Part shown: piece after piece, positions 1 through 10,099 of the stretch
Numbering within the stretch: position 1 is the stretch's first letter
How the letters are laid out: every line of letters begins with the position of its first letter
DNA from: Dyadobacter sp. CY347
Lineage (GTDB): Bacteria; Bacteroidota; Bacteroidia; Cytophagales; Spirosomataceae
Reading direction: 5' to 3'
Assembly: GCF_021502655.1 (NCBI RefSeq)
Contig: NZ_JAKFFT010000007.1
Location: forward strand, 496,001-560,000
DNA: 64,000 nt
The notes under the pieces: generated by a model
What the model was told of the DNA's origin: nothing
Seen by the model: only the letters and a program-made list of their open reading frames with translations
Databases searched by the model: none
Position numbers and translations under genes: made by a program

Positions 1-1486
1 ATTCCAATGGCATCGCGAAATGTCCGCTGTAATTGCCATTGGCTGTTGAAATAAACACTTCAAAATCCTCCGAAAAACCCAATCCCCAGGTGTTATTCGA
101 CGTCCGGCCAATGTATTCCAGATTTTTGCCATCCACATCAAATGTATAAATGCCCTGACTGAAATTCACCGGCTTATCATTCACCATGCCGCGGTAACCC
201 GCATAACCCAACACGCCCCAGATCTTGTTATCCAGTCCATATTTCAGATTCGACGGTCCGGCGTGCGTATCGCTTTTGCCCCAGCCGCTGATGATGTTTT
301 CGCGAATGTCTGCTTTGTCGTCGCCGTTGGTGTCTTTGAGGAAAATGAAATGCGGGGCTTGCGCTACAATGATGCCGCCGTTGGCAAATGTAAGGCTGGT
401 AGGAATGTTGAGGCCGTCTGCAAAAACGGTAAACTTATCGGCTTTGCCGTCGTTGTTCGTGTCCTCGCAAATCTTGATGCGGTCTTTTCCGGTTCCGTCT
501 TCCGTTCTGATCTCGTTTGGATAATCTTCCGTTTCAATGATCCACAAACGGCCTTTTTCGTCCCAGGCCATGGCGATAGGTTTCACAATGTCGGGTTCGG
601 AGGCAAATAATTGTAAATCAAAATCAACCGGAACCTGGATCAGTCTTGCTGATTCAGCAGGCGAAAGCGGAAGCTGGAATTTGGGAGCCGGATCGCGTTT
701 TTCGTAATTAGGAACGTCGGCGTCTTTGAATTCTGGTGTGGGCAATTTCAGGCTTGCATAGGCTGCTTTTGCATCATCGTTTATAGCCCATAAAACACCA
801 TTCAGCACCAGATCGTGAAATCCTTTTTGCTTCCAGGTGCGCTCGTCGTGGCCGTATGCGGTGTAAAACACGCGGCCTTTTCCCTGCGTCCGCACCCAGG
901 TCCAAGGCTCGTGATGCGTGCCTTCGACACGTTCCTGCAAGATATTAATGTCCGGATTGATCTTCGCATGCACGTAAGTTTCATCCCAGGTTTCAAACTC
1001 CTTCAAACCGGCCATCACCGGATGATTTGGCTTCGTGATCGGCGCCGTGAATGTGCCATATTTATGCGTGCTGAATTGCGCGCCGACGGCTTTGATATAC
1101 CAATCAGAATTTTGAAAACAGAATGAAGCTGCGTGTAAAGGGATCAATGCTTTGCCACCTTCCACAAAATCCTTCACCGCCGTTTCCTGCGCCGGTGAGA
1201 TCACATTATGGTTGGCATAGATCATCAAACCATCGTATTTCGCCAGATTTTCGGCATTCAATGCATTCAGGTCCGAAGTGTAAGTGAGGTTAATGCCCTT
1301 TTGAAACAACGGATGCGCGAGCATCGGGAAGAATTTTTCCGAATAATGATGCTTGCTGTCGTGGCCCAGGAACAAGATTTCAATGCGCCGCCCTTCGCTG
1401 GACTTTACTTGAACGGCCGTTCCAGATTTGCGTGTGCAGCTGTTGATGAAGAGTAAGCAGGTCAGTATGAGTAGTAAATTTTTCAT
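1..1486 (-). CDS. ThuA / membrane-bound dehydrogenase-type lipoprotein, 3' part outside the window
   Basis: The reading frame starts at the ATG at 1484-1486 and stays open to the window edge, so about 495 residues are visible and the C-terminus is missing. The N-terminus is a lipoprotein signal with a lipobox ending INSC (Cys17). Residues about 34-250 are a ThuA-like fold (RRIEILFLGHDSKHH; HAASFCF; GKGRVFYTAYGHDERTW). From about residue 285 it becomes the propeller-type putative dehydrogenase domain of PVC/Bacteroidota proteins (VPVDFDLQLFASEPDI; CEDTNNDGKADKFTVFADG; DTHAGPSNLKYG). It is paralogous to the gene at 10166-13930 and shares its domain order as far as can be seen. Substrate unknown; the family is thought to oxidise sugars or alcohols at the cell surface. 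A heme-c or copper module could lie beyond the window. Confidence 0.85.
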   Translation of the reverse strand, partial: MKNLLLILTCLLFINSCTRKSGTAVQVKSSEGRRIEILFLGHDSKHHYSEKFFPMLAHPLFQKGINLTYTSDLNALNAENLAKYDGLMIYANHNVISPAQETAVKDFVEGGKALIPLHAASFCFQNSDWYIKAVGAQFSTHKYGTFTAPITKPNHPVMAGLKEFETWDETYVHAKINPDINILQERVEGTHHEPWTWVRTQGKGRVFYTAYGHDERTWKQKGFHDLVLNGVLWAINDDAKAAYASLKLPTPEFKDADVPNYEKRDPAPKFQLPLSPAESARLIQVPVDFDLQLFASEPDIVKPIAMAWDEKGRLWIIETEDYPNEIRTEDGTGKDRIKICEDTNNDGKADKFTVFADGLNIPTSLTFANGGIIVAQAPHFIFLKDTNGDDKADIRENIISGWGKSDTHAGPSNLKYGLDNKIWGVLGYAGYRGMVNDKPVNFSQGIYTFDVDGKNLEYIGRTSNNTWGLGFSEDFEVFISTANGNYSGHFAMPLE

Positions 1487-1570
1487 TTTCAAAGGGCAAA
1501 GTTTTCCTGTTTGGATGTTTGCAATTTTTGCAATCCATTACACCGTTTCCGGGCGACTTCTGGTCTATTT

Positions 1571-3913
1571 TTACTGTGGTGTTAGGTCTGTTTTATTCCT
1601 ATTCGGAGGCGTAACCCCCAATAGTTTGTTTACAAAAAAATCCCGCTTTTTCCTTCTTCCGTAAGTTCCGCCGTCGCTGTGGCCCATGCCCGGCACCACC
1701 AGCAATTCAAAATCCTTGTTCGATTTGATCAATGCATCCGCAACGCGGTAAGTCGATTCCGGCGGCACATTCGTGTCCGCTTCGCCTACGATCAGCAGCA
1801 AGTCGCCCTGCAATTTGGCGGCATTGGTAATGTTGGATTGCTCGTCGTAATGCTTGCCGATTGGGTAACCCATCCATTGCTCATTCCACCATTGCTTGTC
1901 CACACGATTGTCATGGCATCCGCAAGCCGAAACCGCGGCATCGTAAAAACTAGAGTGAAAAAGCAATGCGCCCAATGAATTTTGACCACCAGCAGAAGTC
2001 CCATAAACGCCCACCCGACTCGAATCCACATAGGCATATTTCGAAGCCAATGCCTTCATCCAGGCAATGCGATCAGGAAAACCAGCGTCGGCCAGGTTTT
2101 TCCAGCACATATCGTGAAAAGCTTTCGAGCGATTGGCTGTTCCCATGCCGTCCATTTGCACGACGATAAATCCAAGCTCCGCCATGCTCTGCATTTCACC
2201 ATAAGAACGGAATGCTTTGGGTACAAATGAATCATGCGGGCCGGCGTAAATGTTCTCGATGATCGGATATTTTTTGGTCGCGTCAAACTTGCTCGGACGA
2301 TACACGATGCCCCAAATGTCCGTTTCGCCATCGCGTCCTTTGGCTTTGAAAATCTCGGGCAACTGGAAGCCCAGCGACAGATATTGCGAAATGTCCGCCT
2401 CTTCCAGCTTGGTCACTAATGAGCCGTCTGCCGTTTTCCGAAGCTCAGAAACCGGCGGGCTCATCATCGTTGAGTAAGTGTCAATGTAATAAGTGCGGTC
2501 GGGCGAAAAAGTGAGCTGGTGCGTGGCTTTCGCGTGATCCGTCAACTTTACGAGTCCGCTGCCATCAAATTTGATTCTATAATAATGAATGTGATAAGGA
2601 TCTTCATCCGCATTCATGCCGCTCGCCCGAAACCAGACTTCGCGTTTTTGCGTGTCAATGCTGTCAATGTCACGAACCACCCAATTGCCTTTTGTGATCG
2701 GATTTTTGATTTTTCCCGAAAGCTCATCCACCAGATACAAATGCCGCCAGCCGTCTTTTTCGGATGACCAGATGATCTCGTGTTTTTCAGGTTGGTAATG
2801 CGTGTAAATCAAATTTTGGTAAATAAATGTCTCCGTTTTTTCATCAATCACATTCCGCGTTTCACCTGTTGCCGCATCCACATCGATCACTCGAAAACGC
2901 TGGTGCCCGCGATCCACTTTTTCGTAAGTAAAATGCGTGTTATCCCCATGTCTCCATCGAATGATCGGCGCTTCGAAAAAGTCTATAATGTCCGATTTTA
3001 CTTTGATCAAAGCCTTTGTCTCGACATTCACTACAAACATTTCATAAGACGTAAATTCATCGCCCGGCTGCGCATAACCGCGCGTTTTCACCTCACCGCG
3101 CGTTGTGTTCGGCAGGGAAGACATAATGATGCTGATCTGCCGCTCTTCATGCGGCGTAATGCGGTAGGCAACCAGATATTTTCCATCCGGCGACCAGCTG
3201 AGCTCGCCAAAGGGTTTCAGCGGATTTCCCTCGAATGTGAGCTGCTGAGCGTCTTTTTCTTCTTTTTTGGTTAAATAAATATTGCCATTTCTAATGATAG
3301 CGGTCAACTTCTTGTCCGGCGAAGTGCTATCCGCCCGGAATGGTCTCCACCGACTTCTTGCCCGCGTCCAGCCTATTTCTTTGGGACGGTCAATGGGCAG
3401 TTTGTCAAGCTTTTTAGCAGTTTTGGTTTTTGTATTAAATGCAAACCATTTGCCTGTTGTTTGTACAAAAAGCGTTTGATTTTTCGGGTCTGAATAAATT
3501 TCGCTGAGCAGTAATTTATCAGCCGTTAATGTTGAATCGAGCGTTTTGGAAATGGCAATCGCGAGTTCTTTTTTGTCTAATGGACTGGTCTTTTTTCCGG
3601 TCGTTGGATTGACAAAAACATATTCGGTCAAGCTGTCTTTTAATACATTTCTATAATAAAAAGAATGGCCGTCGGGTTGCCAGGTCGGCTGAATGGTTGC
3701 TTTTAGAATTGTTCCTTTGGTCAGTGAATCCATCAGCTCCATATGCTTGTAGGAGGCAGTAATTTCAGCCGCATCGGGATGATAAGGAGCCAATGTTGAT
3801 TGCTGTGCAATGCTTTTTTGAGAAAACATTGTCACCGTGGCGCCGACAAAAAAGGTCAGTATACGAAGCTTTTGACTGGTAAAACGCACCATACTAAGAG
3901 AGATTAACTTCAA
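1571..3913 (-). CDS. S9 family prolyl oligopeptidase (DPP-IV-like)
   Basis: 780 residues with an N-terminal export signal, a DPP-IV-type beta-propeller (about 60-540; LSWSPDGKYLVAYR, YTHYQPEKHEIIWSSEKDGW) and a C-terminal alpha/beta-hydrolase domain. The catalytic triad can be placed: nucleophile Ser640 in GTSAGG, Asp713 in GEADTNVPPE, His745 in GMGHSDGG. The family removes dipeptides from protein or peptide N-termini in the periplasm. Start at 3913 is the first Met; Met8 (MVRFTS) is an alternative and would give a tighter signal peptide. It is followed after 84 bp by the truncated ThuA gene in the same direction, with no clear terminator between. Confidence 0.93.
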   Translation of the reverse strand: MKLISLSMVRFTSQKLRILTFFVGATVTMFSQKSIAQQSTLAPYHPDAAEITASYKHMELMDSLTKGTILKATIQPTWQPDGHSFYYRNVLKDSLTEYVFVNPTTGKKTSPLDKKELAIAISKTLDSTLTADKLLLSEIYSDPKNQTLFVQTTGKWFAFNTKTKTAKKLDKLPIDRPKEIGWTRARSRWRPFRADSTSPDKKLTAIIRNGNIYLTKKEEKDAQQLTFEGNPLKPFGELSWSPDGKYLVAYRITPHEERQISIIMSSLPNTTRGEVKTRGYAQPGDEFTSYEMFVVNVETKALIKVKSDIIDFFEAPIIRWRHGDNTHFTYEKVDRGHQRFRVIDVDAATGETRNVIDEKTETFIYQNLIYTHYQPEKHEIIWSSEKDGWRHLYLVDELSGKIKNPITKGNWVVRDIDSIDTQKREVWFRASGMNADEDPYHIHYYRIKFDGSGLVKLTDHAKATHQLTFSPDRTYYIDTYSTMMSPPVSELRKTADGSLVTKLEEADISQYLSLGFQLPEIFKAKGRDGETDIWGIVYRPSKFDATKKYPIIENIYAGPHDSFVPKAFRSYGEMQSMAELGFIVVQMDGMGTANRSKAFHDMCWKNLADAGFPDRIAWMKALASKYAYVDSSRVGVYGTSAGGQNSLGALLFHSSFYDAAVSACGCHDNRVDKQWWNEQWMGYPIGKHYDEQSNITNAAKLQGDLLLIVGEADTNVPPESTYRVADALIKSNKDFELLVVPGMGHSDGGTYGRRKKRDFFVNKLLGVTPPNRNKTDLTPQ

Positions 3914-4093
3914 TTTCGTATGGGTAAAATTACCTTTCTGGGTTGCAATAAACTTCGTTGTAATTAGCGGCTTTTTTACCGATATTAACTTATTTCAGTC
4001 TTTGATTTTGCAATTGGGTTAAAAGAGAAGATTTAATTCGGGATAAGCACAGAAGCGTAGAATAAACGACGGCGACGCGACTCATAGATTAGG

Positions 4094-5257
4094 TTAATAG
4101 ATCCCAAATGCCAATGCTGCCATGACAAAAACCACTAGCCAGCCCATCGCAAGCAAAATGCGCGAATGTTTATAAGTCCCCATCAACCGCGATTTCCCGC
4201 TCGCAATCAGCAAAATAGCCAGCGCAACAGGCAGCACAAAGCCATTTAAAGTGCCTACGAAGACCAACACTTTCACCGGTTTGCCAATAATCGCAAAGAC
4301 AGCAGTGGAAATCGTAATAAAAATAATGGTTAGCGCCGCGTGATATTTTTCCAGCAAAGGATGAAACGAGCGAACAAACGAAATAGAAGTGTAAGCCGCC
4401 CCAACCACAGAAGTGATGGCCGCGCTCCAAATGACCAACCCGAAAATCTGCCTCCCAGCCGATCCCGCGGCTTGCTCGAAAATGGAGGCCGTTGGATTTT
4501 CAGGGTTAATGGTCGCGCCAGCCATGATTACGCCCAAAGATGCAAGGAATAGTAAATACCGAATGACGGTTGTAATCAAAATGCCCGTTGCCGCGCTGCG
4601 GTTGACTTGCGGCAGCGAAGCCTCACCACTAATGCCGCTATCCAGCAACCGATGCGCACCCGCAAATGAAATGTATCCGCCGACCGTCCCGCCCACCAAT
4701 GTTACCGCCGACATCGCATCAAATTTTTGAGGCAGAATCGTATGTTGCAAAGCTGAAACCAGCGGTGGATGTGACGTGAAGGCAATGTATAGGATTAAAA
4801 TAATCATTAGCATCCCTAAAACGCGGCTGAAAATGTCCATCGCTTTTCCAGCTTCTTTGAACAAGAAAATCCCAATTGCGATGCCTGCACTCAGCACGGC
4901 TCCAACTTTCACATTCATGCCCGTCATAGCTTCCAATCCCAAACCAGCCCCAGCCACATTGCCAATGTTGAATGCAAAACCGCCTATCACAATCAAGAAA
5001 GCCAGCATATGACCCAGTCCGGGAAACAATGCATTGGCCAATTCTTGCGCACGCTTGCCGGAAACAGTGATGATTTGCCAGATGTTAAATTGCGCACAAA
5101 GGTCAATGAGGACAGTGAGCAGGATAATGAAGCCGAAACTCGTAGCCAGTTGCTGCGTAAAAACGGTCGTCTGCGTCAGAAAACCCGGGCCAACCGCGGA
5201 GGTGGCCATCAGGAATGCTGCGCCGAGTAATGCTTTGGAGGATTTCGTTTTTGCCAT
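4094..5257 (-). CDS. NRAMP-fold membrane protein, YcsG-like; possible 5-oxoproline transporter
   Basis: 387 residues from the ATG at 5255-5257; the longer frame reaching 5338 runs into the end of the upstream gene and is unlikely. About eleven hydrophobic segments are visible. The protein belongs to the NRAMP fold but lacks the metal signatures: the first helix reads SAVGPGFLTQTT where metal transporters have DPGN, and the sixth-helix region reads GGTVGGYISFAGAHRLLD with no MPH. These features resemble B. subtilis YcsG, which sits in the ycsF-kipIA (PxpABC 5-oxoprolinase) locus. Here the gene starts 11 bp after a 5-oxoprolinase gene, which supports uptake of pyroglutamate or a related cyclic amide rather than Mn/Fe. 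The substrate is inference. Confidence 0.85.
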   Translation of the reverse strand: MAKTKSSKALLGAAFLMATSAVGPGFLTQTTVFTQQLATSFGFIILLTVLIDLCAQFNIWQIITVSGKRAQELANALFPGLGHMLAFLIVIGGFAFNIGNVAGAGLGLEAMTGMNVKVGAVLSAGIAIGIFLFKEAGKAMDIFSRVLGMLMIILILYIAFTSHPPLVSALQHTILPQKFDAMSAVTLVGGTVGGYISFAGAHRLLDSGISGEASLPQVNRSAATGILITTVIRYLLFLASLGVIMAGATINPENPTASIFEQAAGSAGRQIFGLVIWSAAITSVVGAAYTSISFVRSFHPLLEKYHAALTIIFITISTAVFAIIGKPVKVLVFVGTLNGFVLPVALAILLIASGKSRLMGTYKHSRILLAMGWLVVFVMAALAFGIY

Positions 5258-5268
5258 TATTTTAAATT

Positions 5269-8200
5269 TTAACCAAATCCACCGCCGCCAGGCGTTTCGA
5301 TAATCAGTATATCGCCCTGTTGAACTTCCAGACTGCATATGCCGGTTAGAACCGACGTTTTATCTTCGCTAATCAATGTGTGAACGCCGCATTTTCCATT
5401 CTCGCCGCCGTTCAATCCGTAAGGTGCGTATTTTCTGTGTTGTCCCATCAAAGTCACTTGCAATGGTTTCAGAAATTCAATTTTCCGCACAATGCCATCG
5501 CCGCCGTTGAATGCTCCTTTTCCACCCGAATTTTTCCTGATGCAGAATTCCAGTAAGCGCACCGGATATTTGCGTTCCAGTTGTTCGGGATCGGTAATGC
5601 GCGTGTTGGTCATGTGCTGGTGCACGGCAGAGCGACCATGAAATCCCGGCCCAGCGCCCGTTCCGCCGCCAATGGTTTCATAATAGCCAAATTGCTCGTC
5701 ACCAAAAAGAAAATTGTTCATCGTCCCCTGACTGCACGCCGCCAATCCGAACGCCTTAAGCAATGTATCTACCAACCGCTGGCTCACTTCCGTGTTGCCA
5801 CCGACCACGGCAGGACATTCAAATGGATCGTCAGAGAAGTCAGGATGTAGAAAGCTGTTGTCGGGCAGGATAATGTCCACGTTTTTCATCAAGCCATCGT
5901 TCAGAGGAATTTCCTTGTTGACCAACAGCCTAAGTACATATAAAATGGCGCTGTACAGGATCGAAATGTTAGCATTTAGGTTGTTGGGATGGACATTTGA
6001 TGTTCCTGTGAAATCAAAAACTTGTTTCTCAGCAGATATCGAAACCGAAACCTGAATGCGGTGACCATCATCCAGAAGTTCTGTTGCCTCAAAAGTTTGG
6101 CCGTGAAGCGGTGTTAATGCAGTTTCCAGCTGGGCAACAGCATTTTCTTTCAGTAACCGCATATATTTCTGCACCGTTTCCAAGCCGTGCAAATCGACCA
6201 AACGCAACATTTGCTCGCTGCCTTTTCTTAATGCAGACAAAGCCGCAATGATATCAGCTTCATTGGAAAGGAAGTGCCGGGTAGGATAGGGGCCTTCCGT
6301 AAACAGGCTGCGGATGGTGTCCCATTGAAATACATTGTTTTTGATCAGATATTGAGGCAAAATAACGACGCCTTCCTCAACCAGACAAGTCGCATCCGGC
6401 GGCATAGAGCCTGGCGTTTTGCCACCAACTTCGGCATGGTGCGCACGGTTGATCACATAACCAATGCAAATGTTGTCTTCCGTGAAAATGCCTGAAATCA
6501 GCGTAATATCAGGCAAATGAGAGCCGCCATATTTCGGATGATTGGTAATAATCACATCCCCCGGCCCAATCTCAATCGCCTCCTTAACCAACCGCCCGCA
6601 AATGCCCATGCTGCCCAAATGCACCGGAATGTGCTGCGCATTCACCAGCAACTCGCCATCCTGATCCAGCAACGCACACGAAAAATCCAGCCGCTCTTTC
6701 ACATTCACCGAGAATGCCGTTCGTTGAAGTTGAACGCCCATTTCATCCGCAATGGATTTGAAACGATTCGTAAAAAGCTGCAATGCCACTTCCTCGCTTT
6801 GTTTTTTGGCAATAACTTGCGTTTCCGAAGTTTTGAAAGCGATAGCGTCTTTGCTGTTTTGAATAATCAGTTTCCAGCCATTTGGGATGTAAGCCGTGGA
6901 AGTGTTATTCAAAAGGATCGCCGGACCGATAAGTTGGTCGCCTGCATTAAGCTGATCCCATTCGTAGAGGTGGGCAGCATTATAGGAGTCAGTTTTTGTA
7001 AAATCAGTTTGTTTTGAGTCGATTTCATTAATCTCAAATAAAGGATTAACGGTTCTCAATGCATTTGCTAAAACTCCTTCATTAATGATCGTTTCTGGCT
7101 TAATCGCAGCAGCTTTTTCTTGAACCATTAATTTCAAACTCTCCAATTCAACCGTCAGATTCGCAGGACAGTAGCCAAACTGCGCTGTGTAAAGTTGTTC
7201 AAAAACATTTAATGTTTCTGCGCCTTCATAACTCACCTCAATTGTATTTTCCTGTCCGGCAAAACGTAGATATACATAGCAAAACGCGGTTTCAAATGCA
7301 TTAACGCCTTGATTTTGCAGCTTTTCAGCACCTTCTTGCAAAAGCTCGTTTTTCCAAAGCTCAATTTTTACTTCCGATTCCCGCCAGGGAAGCAGGATCT
7401 GTTTCGAAACAATGGTGCTGACCAGCGCCTCGCCCATTCCTAATGCACTGAAAAGTCCGGCGTCGTAGGGAATGATTACAGTTTGAATATCCAGCAAATC
7501 GGCCAGCTGGCAACTATGCAAACCACCCGCGCCGCCAAAAGTGATCAGCGCAAAATCGGCTGGATTAATACCTTTTTCAACGGAGATTTTTCTAATTGCA
7601 TCGGCCATTTTCTCATTGGCAATCCTTTCAAGGCCGGTTAGTAACTGTTGAAATGCCAGCAAATTCCCAGTTCGCGTTTCAATGCTTTTTTGCAAAGCGG
7701 TAAGCGCAGCCATAGCAGCATCCGCCCGAAAAGGAATGCCAAATTTAGAAGCATCCAATTTCCCCAACAGCAAATTTACATCCGTAATCGTAAGCGGCCC
7801 GCCCGCTCCATAACATGCCGGCCCCGGCGAAGCCCCAGCACTTTCCGGCCCCACTTGCAGTGAAAATCCATCAAACCAGCAAATGGAACCGCCCCCCGCA
7901 GCAACCGTTTCGATCGCCAATGTTGGGTTATGGAATTCAATGCCGTCAATTTCGGTAATGTATTTCAGCTCCGGCCGCCCATCAATCAGTGCCGTATCCG
8001 TGCTCGTCCCGCCCATATCGAATGTGATGGCTTTGGGAAATCCGAGGCGCTTTCCAGCATTAGCCGCCGCCACCATTCCACCGGCTGGGCCGCTGAGTAA
8101 GCTGTCTTTGGCTCGGAAGCCGTTTACTTCCGAAAGGCTGCCCGTGCTGGTCATGACTTTCAGGCTGCCGTTACCAAGCGGGGTGCCGCCCAGCGGATTG

Positions 8201-9105
8201 CCGCCCAACGAGTTTTTAATGTTAGTCAAATATTGATCTAAAACCGGATCGAGATAAGCATTTACGACCGCAGTTTGCGTTCGGCGCAGATAATGTGAGA
8301 AGGGGAAAAGCTTGGAGGAAACCGAAATGTATTTGGCTCCATTTTCTCTGAATGCTTTTTCTACCGAAAACTCATGTGCGTTATTTTGATAGGAGTGAAG
8401 CAGCGAAACGGCAATGGAATCTGCGTTTTTTGCAGAAGCAAATGTTGTTAAATCTGTGACATTCAAATCATGAATCACATTTCCCGAAGCATCCAATCGC
8501 TCATCAATTTCTAAAACTTCGGAATAAAGTAATCTCGGTTCCGGAATGTCGAGCTGAAAAAGGGAAGGGCGTTGCTGGTTGCCAATGTAAAGCAAGTCTT
8601 TAAAACCTTTTGTTACGACTAAAAGCGTTTTTGCACCCTTTCGTTCGAGTAATGCATTAGTTCCTTTTGTTGTTCCAAGACGCATTTCCAGTGGCGGCAA
8701 TGTTTCATTTAACTTTGTTTTGGTTAGTAATCTTGCCGCTAAAACAGGCGCTTCTTCACCACTGAAAATTTCAAAATCGGTGTTTTGAGAAAATGGAAGG
8801 TCGTTTTTCAGCTTGAATGTTTTATTGGAAGCATCAATTGAAATGACTTTGCTAGTCAAGCCATTTTCCAGCAAGCGCAATGTATAACCTTCGAGCAAGT
8901 CTGCATCAAATGACCAGGAAGCGGCATATTGAAAAGTGTTTTTAGCAATTTTCCCAATAATCCGCCCCCGCACGCAGCCCGAGCTCAACACTTTCAACCT
9001 AGTTTTATTTCCTTCAAGATCAACAGCCAGGCAATCGGTAAAAGTCCCACCCGTATCAACCCAAATCTTCCAAAGAGAAGCCTTCATTTTTTCCAAAACA
9101 GACAA
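5269..9105 (-). CDS. ATP-dependent 5-oxoprolinase, fused HyuA-HyuB (OPLAH type)
   Basis: 1278 residues, about the length of eukaryotic 5-oxoprolinase. Residues 10-210 are the Hydantoinase A N-terminal domain with the phosphate-binding stretch WVDTGGTFTDCLAVD; about 220-520 the HyuA ATPase core (GPAGGMVAAANAG, TFDMGGTSTDTALIDG, ETVAAGGGSICWF); about 760-1275 the HyuB domain (NVKERLDFSCALLDQDGE, TNHPKYGGSHLPD, GGGTGAGPGFHGR). The enzyme converts 5-oxo-L-proline plus ATP to L-glutamate; other hydantoinase-type substrates cannot be excluded. The gene is 55 bp downstream of an AraC regulator and 11 bp upstream of a YcsG-like transporter, all on the minus strand, so an operon is likely. Met7 (9087) is an alternative start. 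Confidence 0.93.
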   Translation of the reverse strand: MSVLEKMKASLWKIWVDTGGTFTDCLAVDLEGNKTRLKVLSSGCVRGRIIGKIAKNTFQYAASWSFDADLLEGYTLRLLENGLTSKVISIDASNKTFKLKNDLPFSQNTDFEIFSGEEAPVLAARLLTKTKLNETLPPLEMRLGTTKGTNALLERKGAKTLLVVTKGFKDLLYIGNQQRPSLFQLDIPEPRLLYSEVLEIDERLDASGNVIHDLNVTDLTTFASAKNADSIAVSLLHSYQNNAHEFSVEKAFRENGAKYISVSSKLFPFSHYLRRTQTAVVNAYLDPVLDQYLTNIKNSLGGNPLGGTPLGNGSLKVMTSTGSLSEVNGFRAKDSLLSGPAGGMVAAANAGKRLGFPKAITFDMGGTSTDTALIDGRPELKYITEIDGIEFHNPTLAIETVAAGGGSICWFDGFSLQVGPESAGASPGPACYGAGGPLTITDVNLLLGKLDASKFGIPFRADAAMAALTALQKSIETRTGNLLAFQQLLTGLERIANEKMADAIRKISVEKGINPADFALITFGGAGGLHSCQLADLLDIQTVIIPYDAGLFSALGMGEALVSTIVSKQILLPWRESEVKIELWKNELLQEGAEKLQNQGVNAFETAFCYVYLRFAGQENTIEVSYEGAETLNVFEQLYTAQFGYCPANLTVELESLKLMVQEKAAAIKPETIINEGVLANALRTVNPLFEINEIDSKQTDFTKTDSYNAAHLYEWDQLNAGDQLIGPAILLNNTSTAYIPNGWKLIIQNSKDAIAFKTSETQVIAKKQSEEVALQLFTNRFKSIADEMGVQLQRTAFSVNVKERLDFSCALLDQDGELLVNAQHIPVHLGSMGICGRLVKEAIEIGPGDVIITNHPKYGGSHLPDITLISGIFTEDNICIGYVINRAHHAEVGGKTPGSMPPDATCLVEEGVVILPQYLIKNNVFQWDTIRSLFTEGPYPTRHFLSNEADIIAALSALRKGSEQMLRLVDLHGLETVQKYMRLLKENAVAQLETALTPLHGQTFEATELLDDGHRIQVSVSISAEKQVFDFTGTSNVHPNNLNANISILYSAILYVLRLLVNKEIPLNDGLMKNVDIILPDNSFLHPDFSDDPFECPAVVGGNTEVSQRLVDTLLKAFGLAACSQGTMNNFLFGDEQFGYYETIGGGTGAGPGFHGRSAVHQHMTNTRITDPEQLERKYPVRLLEFCIRKNSGGKGAFNGGDGIVRKIEFLKPLQVTLMGQHRKYAPYGLNGGENGKCGVHTLISEDKTSVLTGICSLEVQQGDILIIETPGGGGFG

Positions 9106-9160
9106 ACCAAAAAGTGATGTGAAGCTCCAAAATAGTTGCTATTGGGAATAAAACCTATGG

Positions 9161-10039
9161 TTACCCAACCCGCTCGCGGAAATCCTTATGAAACTCTCTA
9201 GGACTTTTCCCCATGATCTTCTTGAAAACCCGATTGAAATTGGTCACATTGTCAAAGCCAGTCTGATAACTGACGTCTGAAAAGCTATCAAATTTCCCTG
9301 AGATAATGATTTTGCAGGCTTCGTTTACGCGGACTTCGTTTAGGAAGCTGATGAAGGTTTTGTCGGTGTGCTTTTTGAAATAACGGCAGAATGCTTGTGG
9401 CGTGAGGTTGGAGATTTCGGAGATTTCGGCGAGGGAAATGTGCCTTTTGTAGTTGGTAACCAAATATTGGAAAATCTGGTCCATGCGGATTCCTTCGACT
9501 TCGGAAATGATTTGCTCGCTGTTGTTGGTGGCCAGCGGCTTGATGTCGCGGATGGTGGAAAACAAATGCAGGAGCGAAATGAATGATGCTACGCGCAGGC
9601 TATCCCTGTTTTGTTTTAATTCTGAAATCGTTTTCTGGACAAGGGGCAATGCTGATTCCGGGATTTGGTAACCGTTGTGCAGGCCGTCTACAAATTTTTT
9701 AATACTTGCCATTTCGGGCAGGCTTAGGATGTTCTGGTGGAGTTGGGTTGGGTTGAAGAAAATGGAGACGGAATGGACTTGTTTTTTTTCTTCAGGGTTG
9801 AAATAGCTTTCGTCGTTTTTGAAAATGTGCGATTGATTGGCGCCGATAATGTAAACTTCGCCGGATTCAAACCTTTGCATATAATTGCCGGCGATGAGGA
9901 TGCCGGAACCTTCCACGACCCACTCAATCTGAACTTCCCGGTGCCGATGTAAATGATTGTAATAATGTGGCAACACGTCTTCCTGCACCACAATGGTGTG
10001 CTCCTTGGAAACGGGAATGGTGAATTGAACGACTTTCAT
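9161..10039 (-). CDS. AraC family transcriptional regulator
   Basis: 292 residues. The N-terminal half is a cupin-like sensor domain (HLHRHREVQIEWVVEGSG, MQRFESGEVYIIGANQSH). Residues about 190-290 carry the double helix-turn-helix, with the typical ISLAEISEISNLTPQAFCRYF and SYQTGFDNVTNFNRVFKK. It lies directly upstream of the 5-oxoprolinase gene in the same direction with a 55-bp gap and probably controls that unit; that role is inference. It is similar in layout and wording to the AraC gene at 25107-25967. Confidence 0.92.
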   Translation of the reverse strand: MKVVQFTIPVSKEHTIVVQEDVLPHYYNHLHRHREVQIEWVVEGSGILIAGNYMQRFESGEVYIIGANQSHIFKNDESYFNPEEKKQVHSVSIFFNPTQLHQNILSLPEMASIKKFVDGLHNGYQIPESALPLVQKTISELKQNRDSLRVASFISLLHLFSTIRDIKPLATNNSEQIISEVEGIRMDQIFQYLVTNYKRHISLAEISEISNLTPQAFCRYFKKHTDKTFISFLNEVRVNEACKIIISGKFDSFSDVSYQTGFDNVTNFNRVFKKIMGKSPREFHKDFRERVG

Positions 10040-10099
10040 TGAAGTAAGGTGCGGGCGATGCCTGCAATGTAATGATAGCGGTTTTGATTAAAACAAAGA

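Noticed and set aside
4094..5257. Manganese/iron transporter MntH
   Set aside because: The fold fits, but both metal-binding motifs are absent and the neighbour is 5-oxoprolinase.
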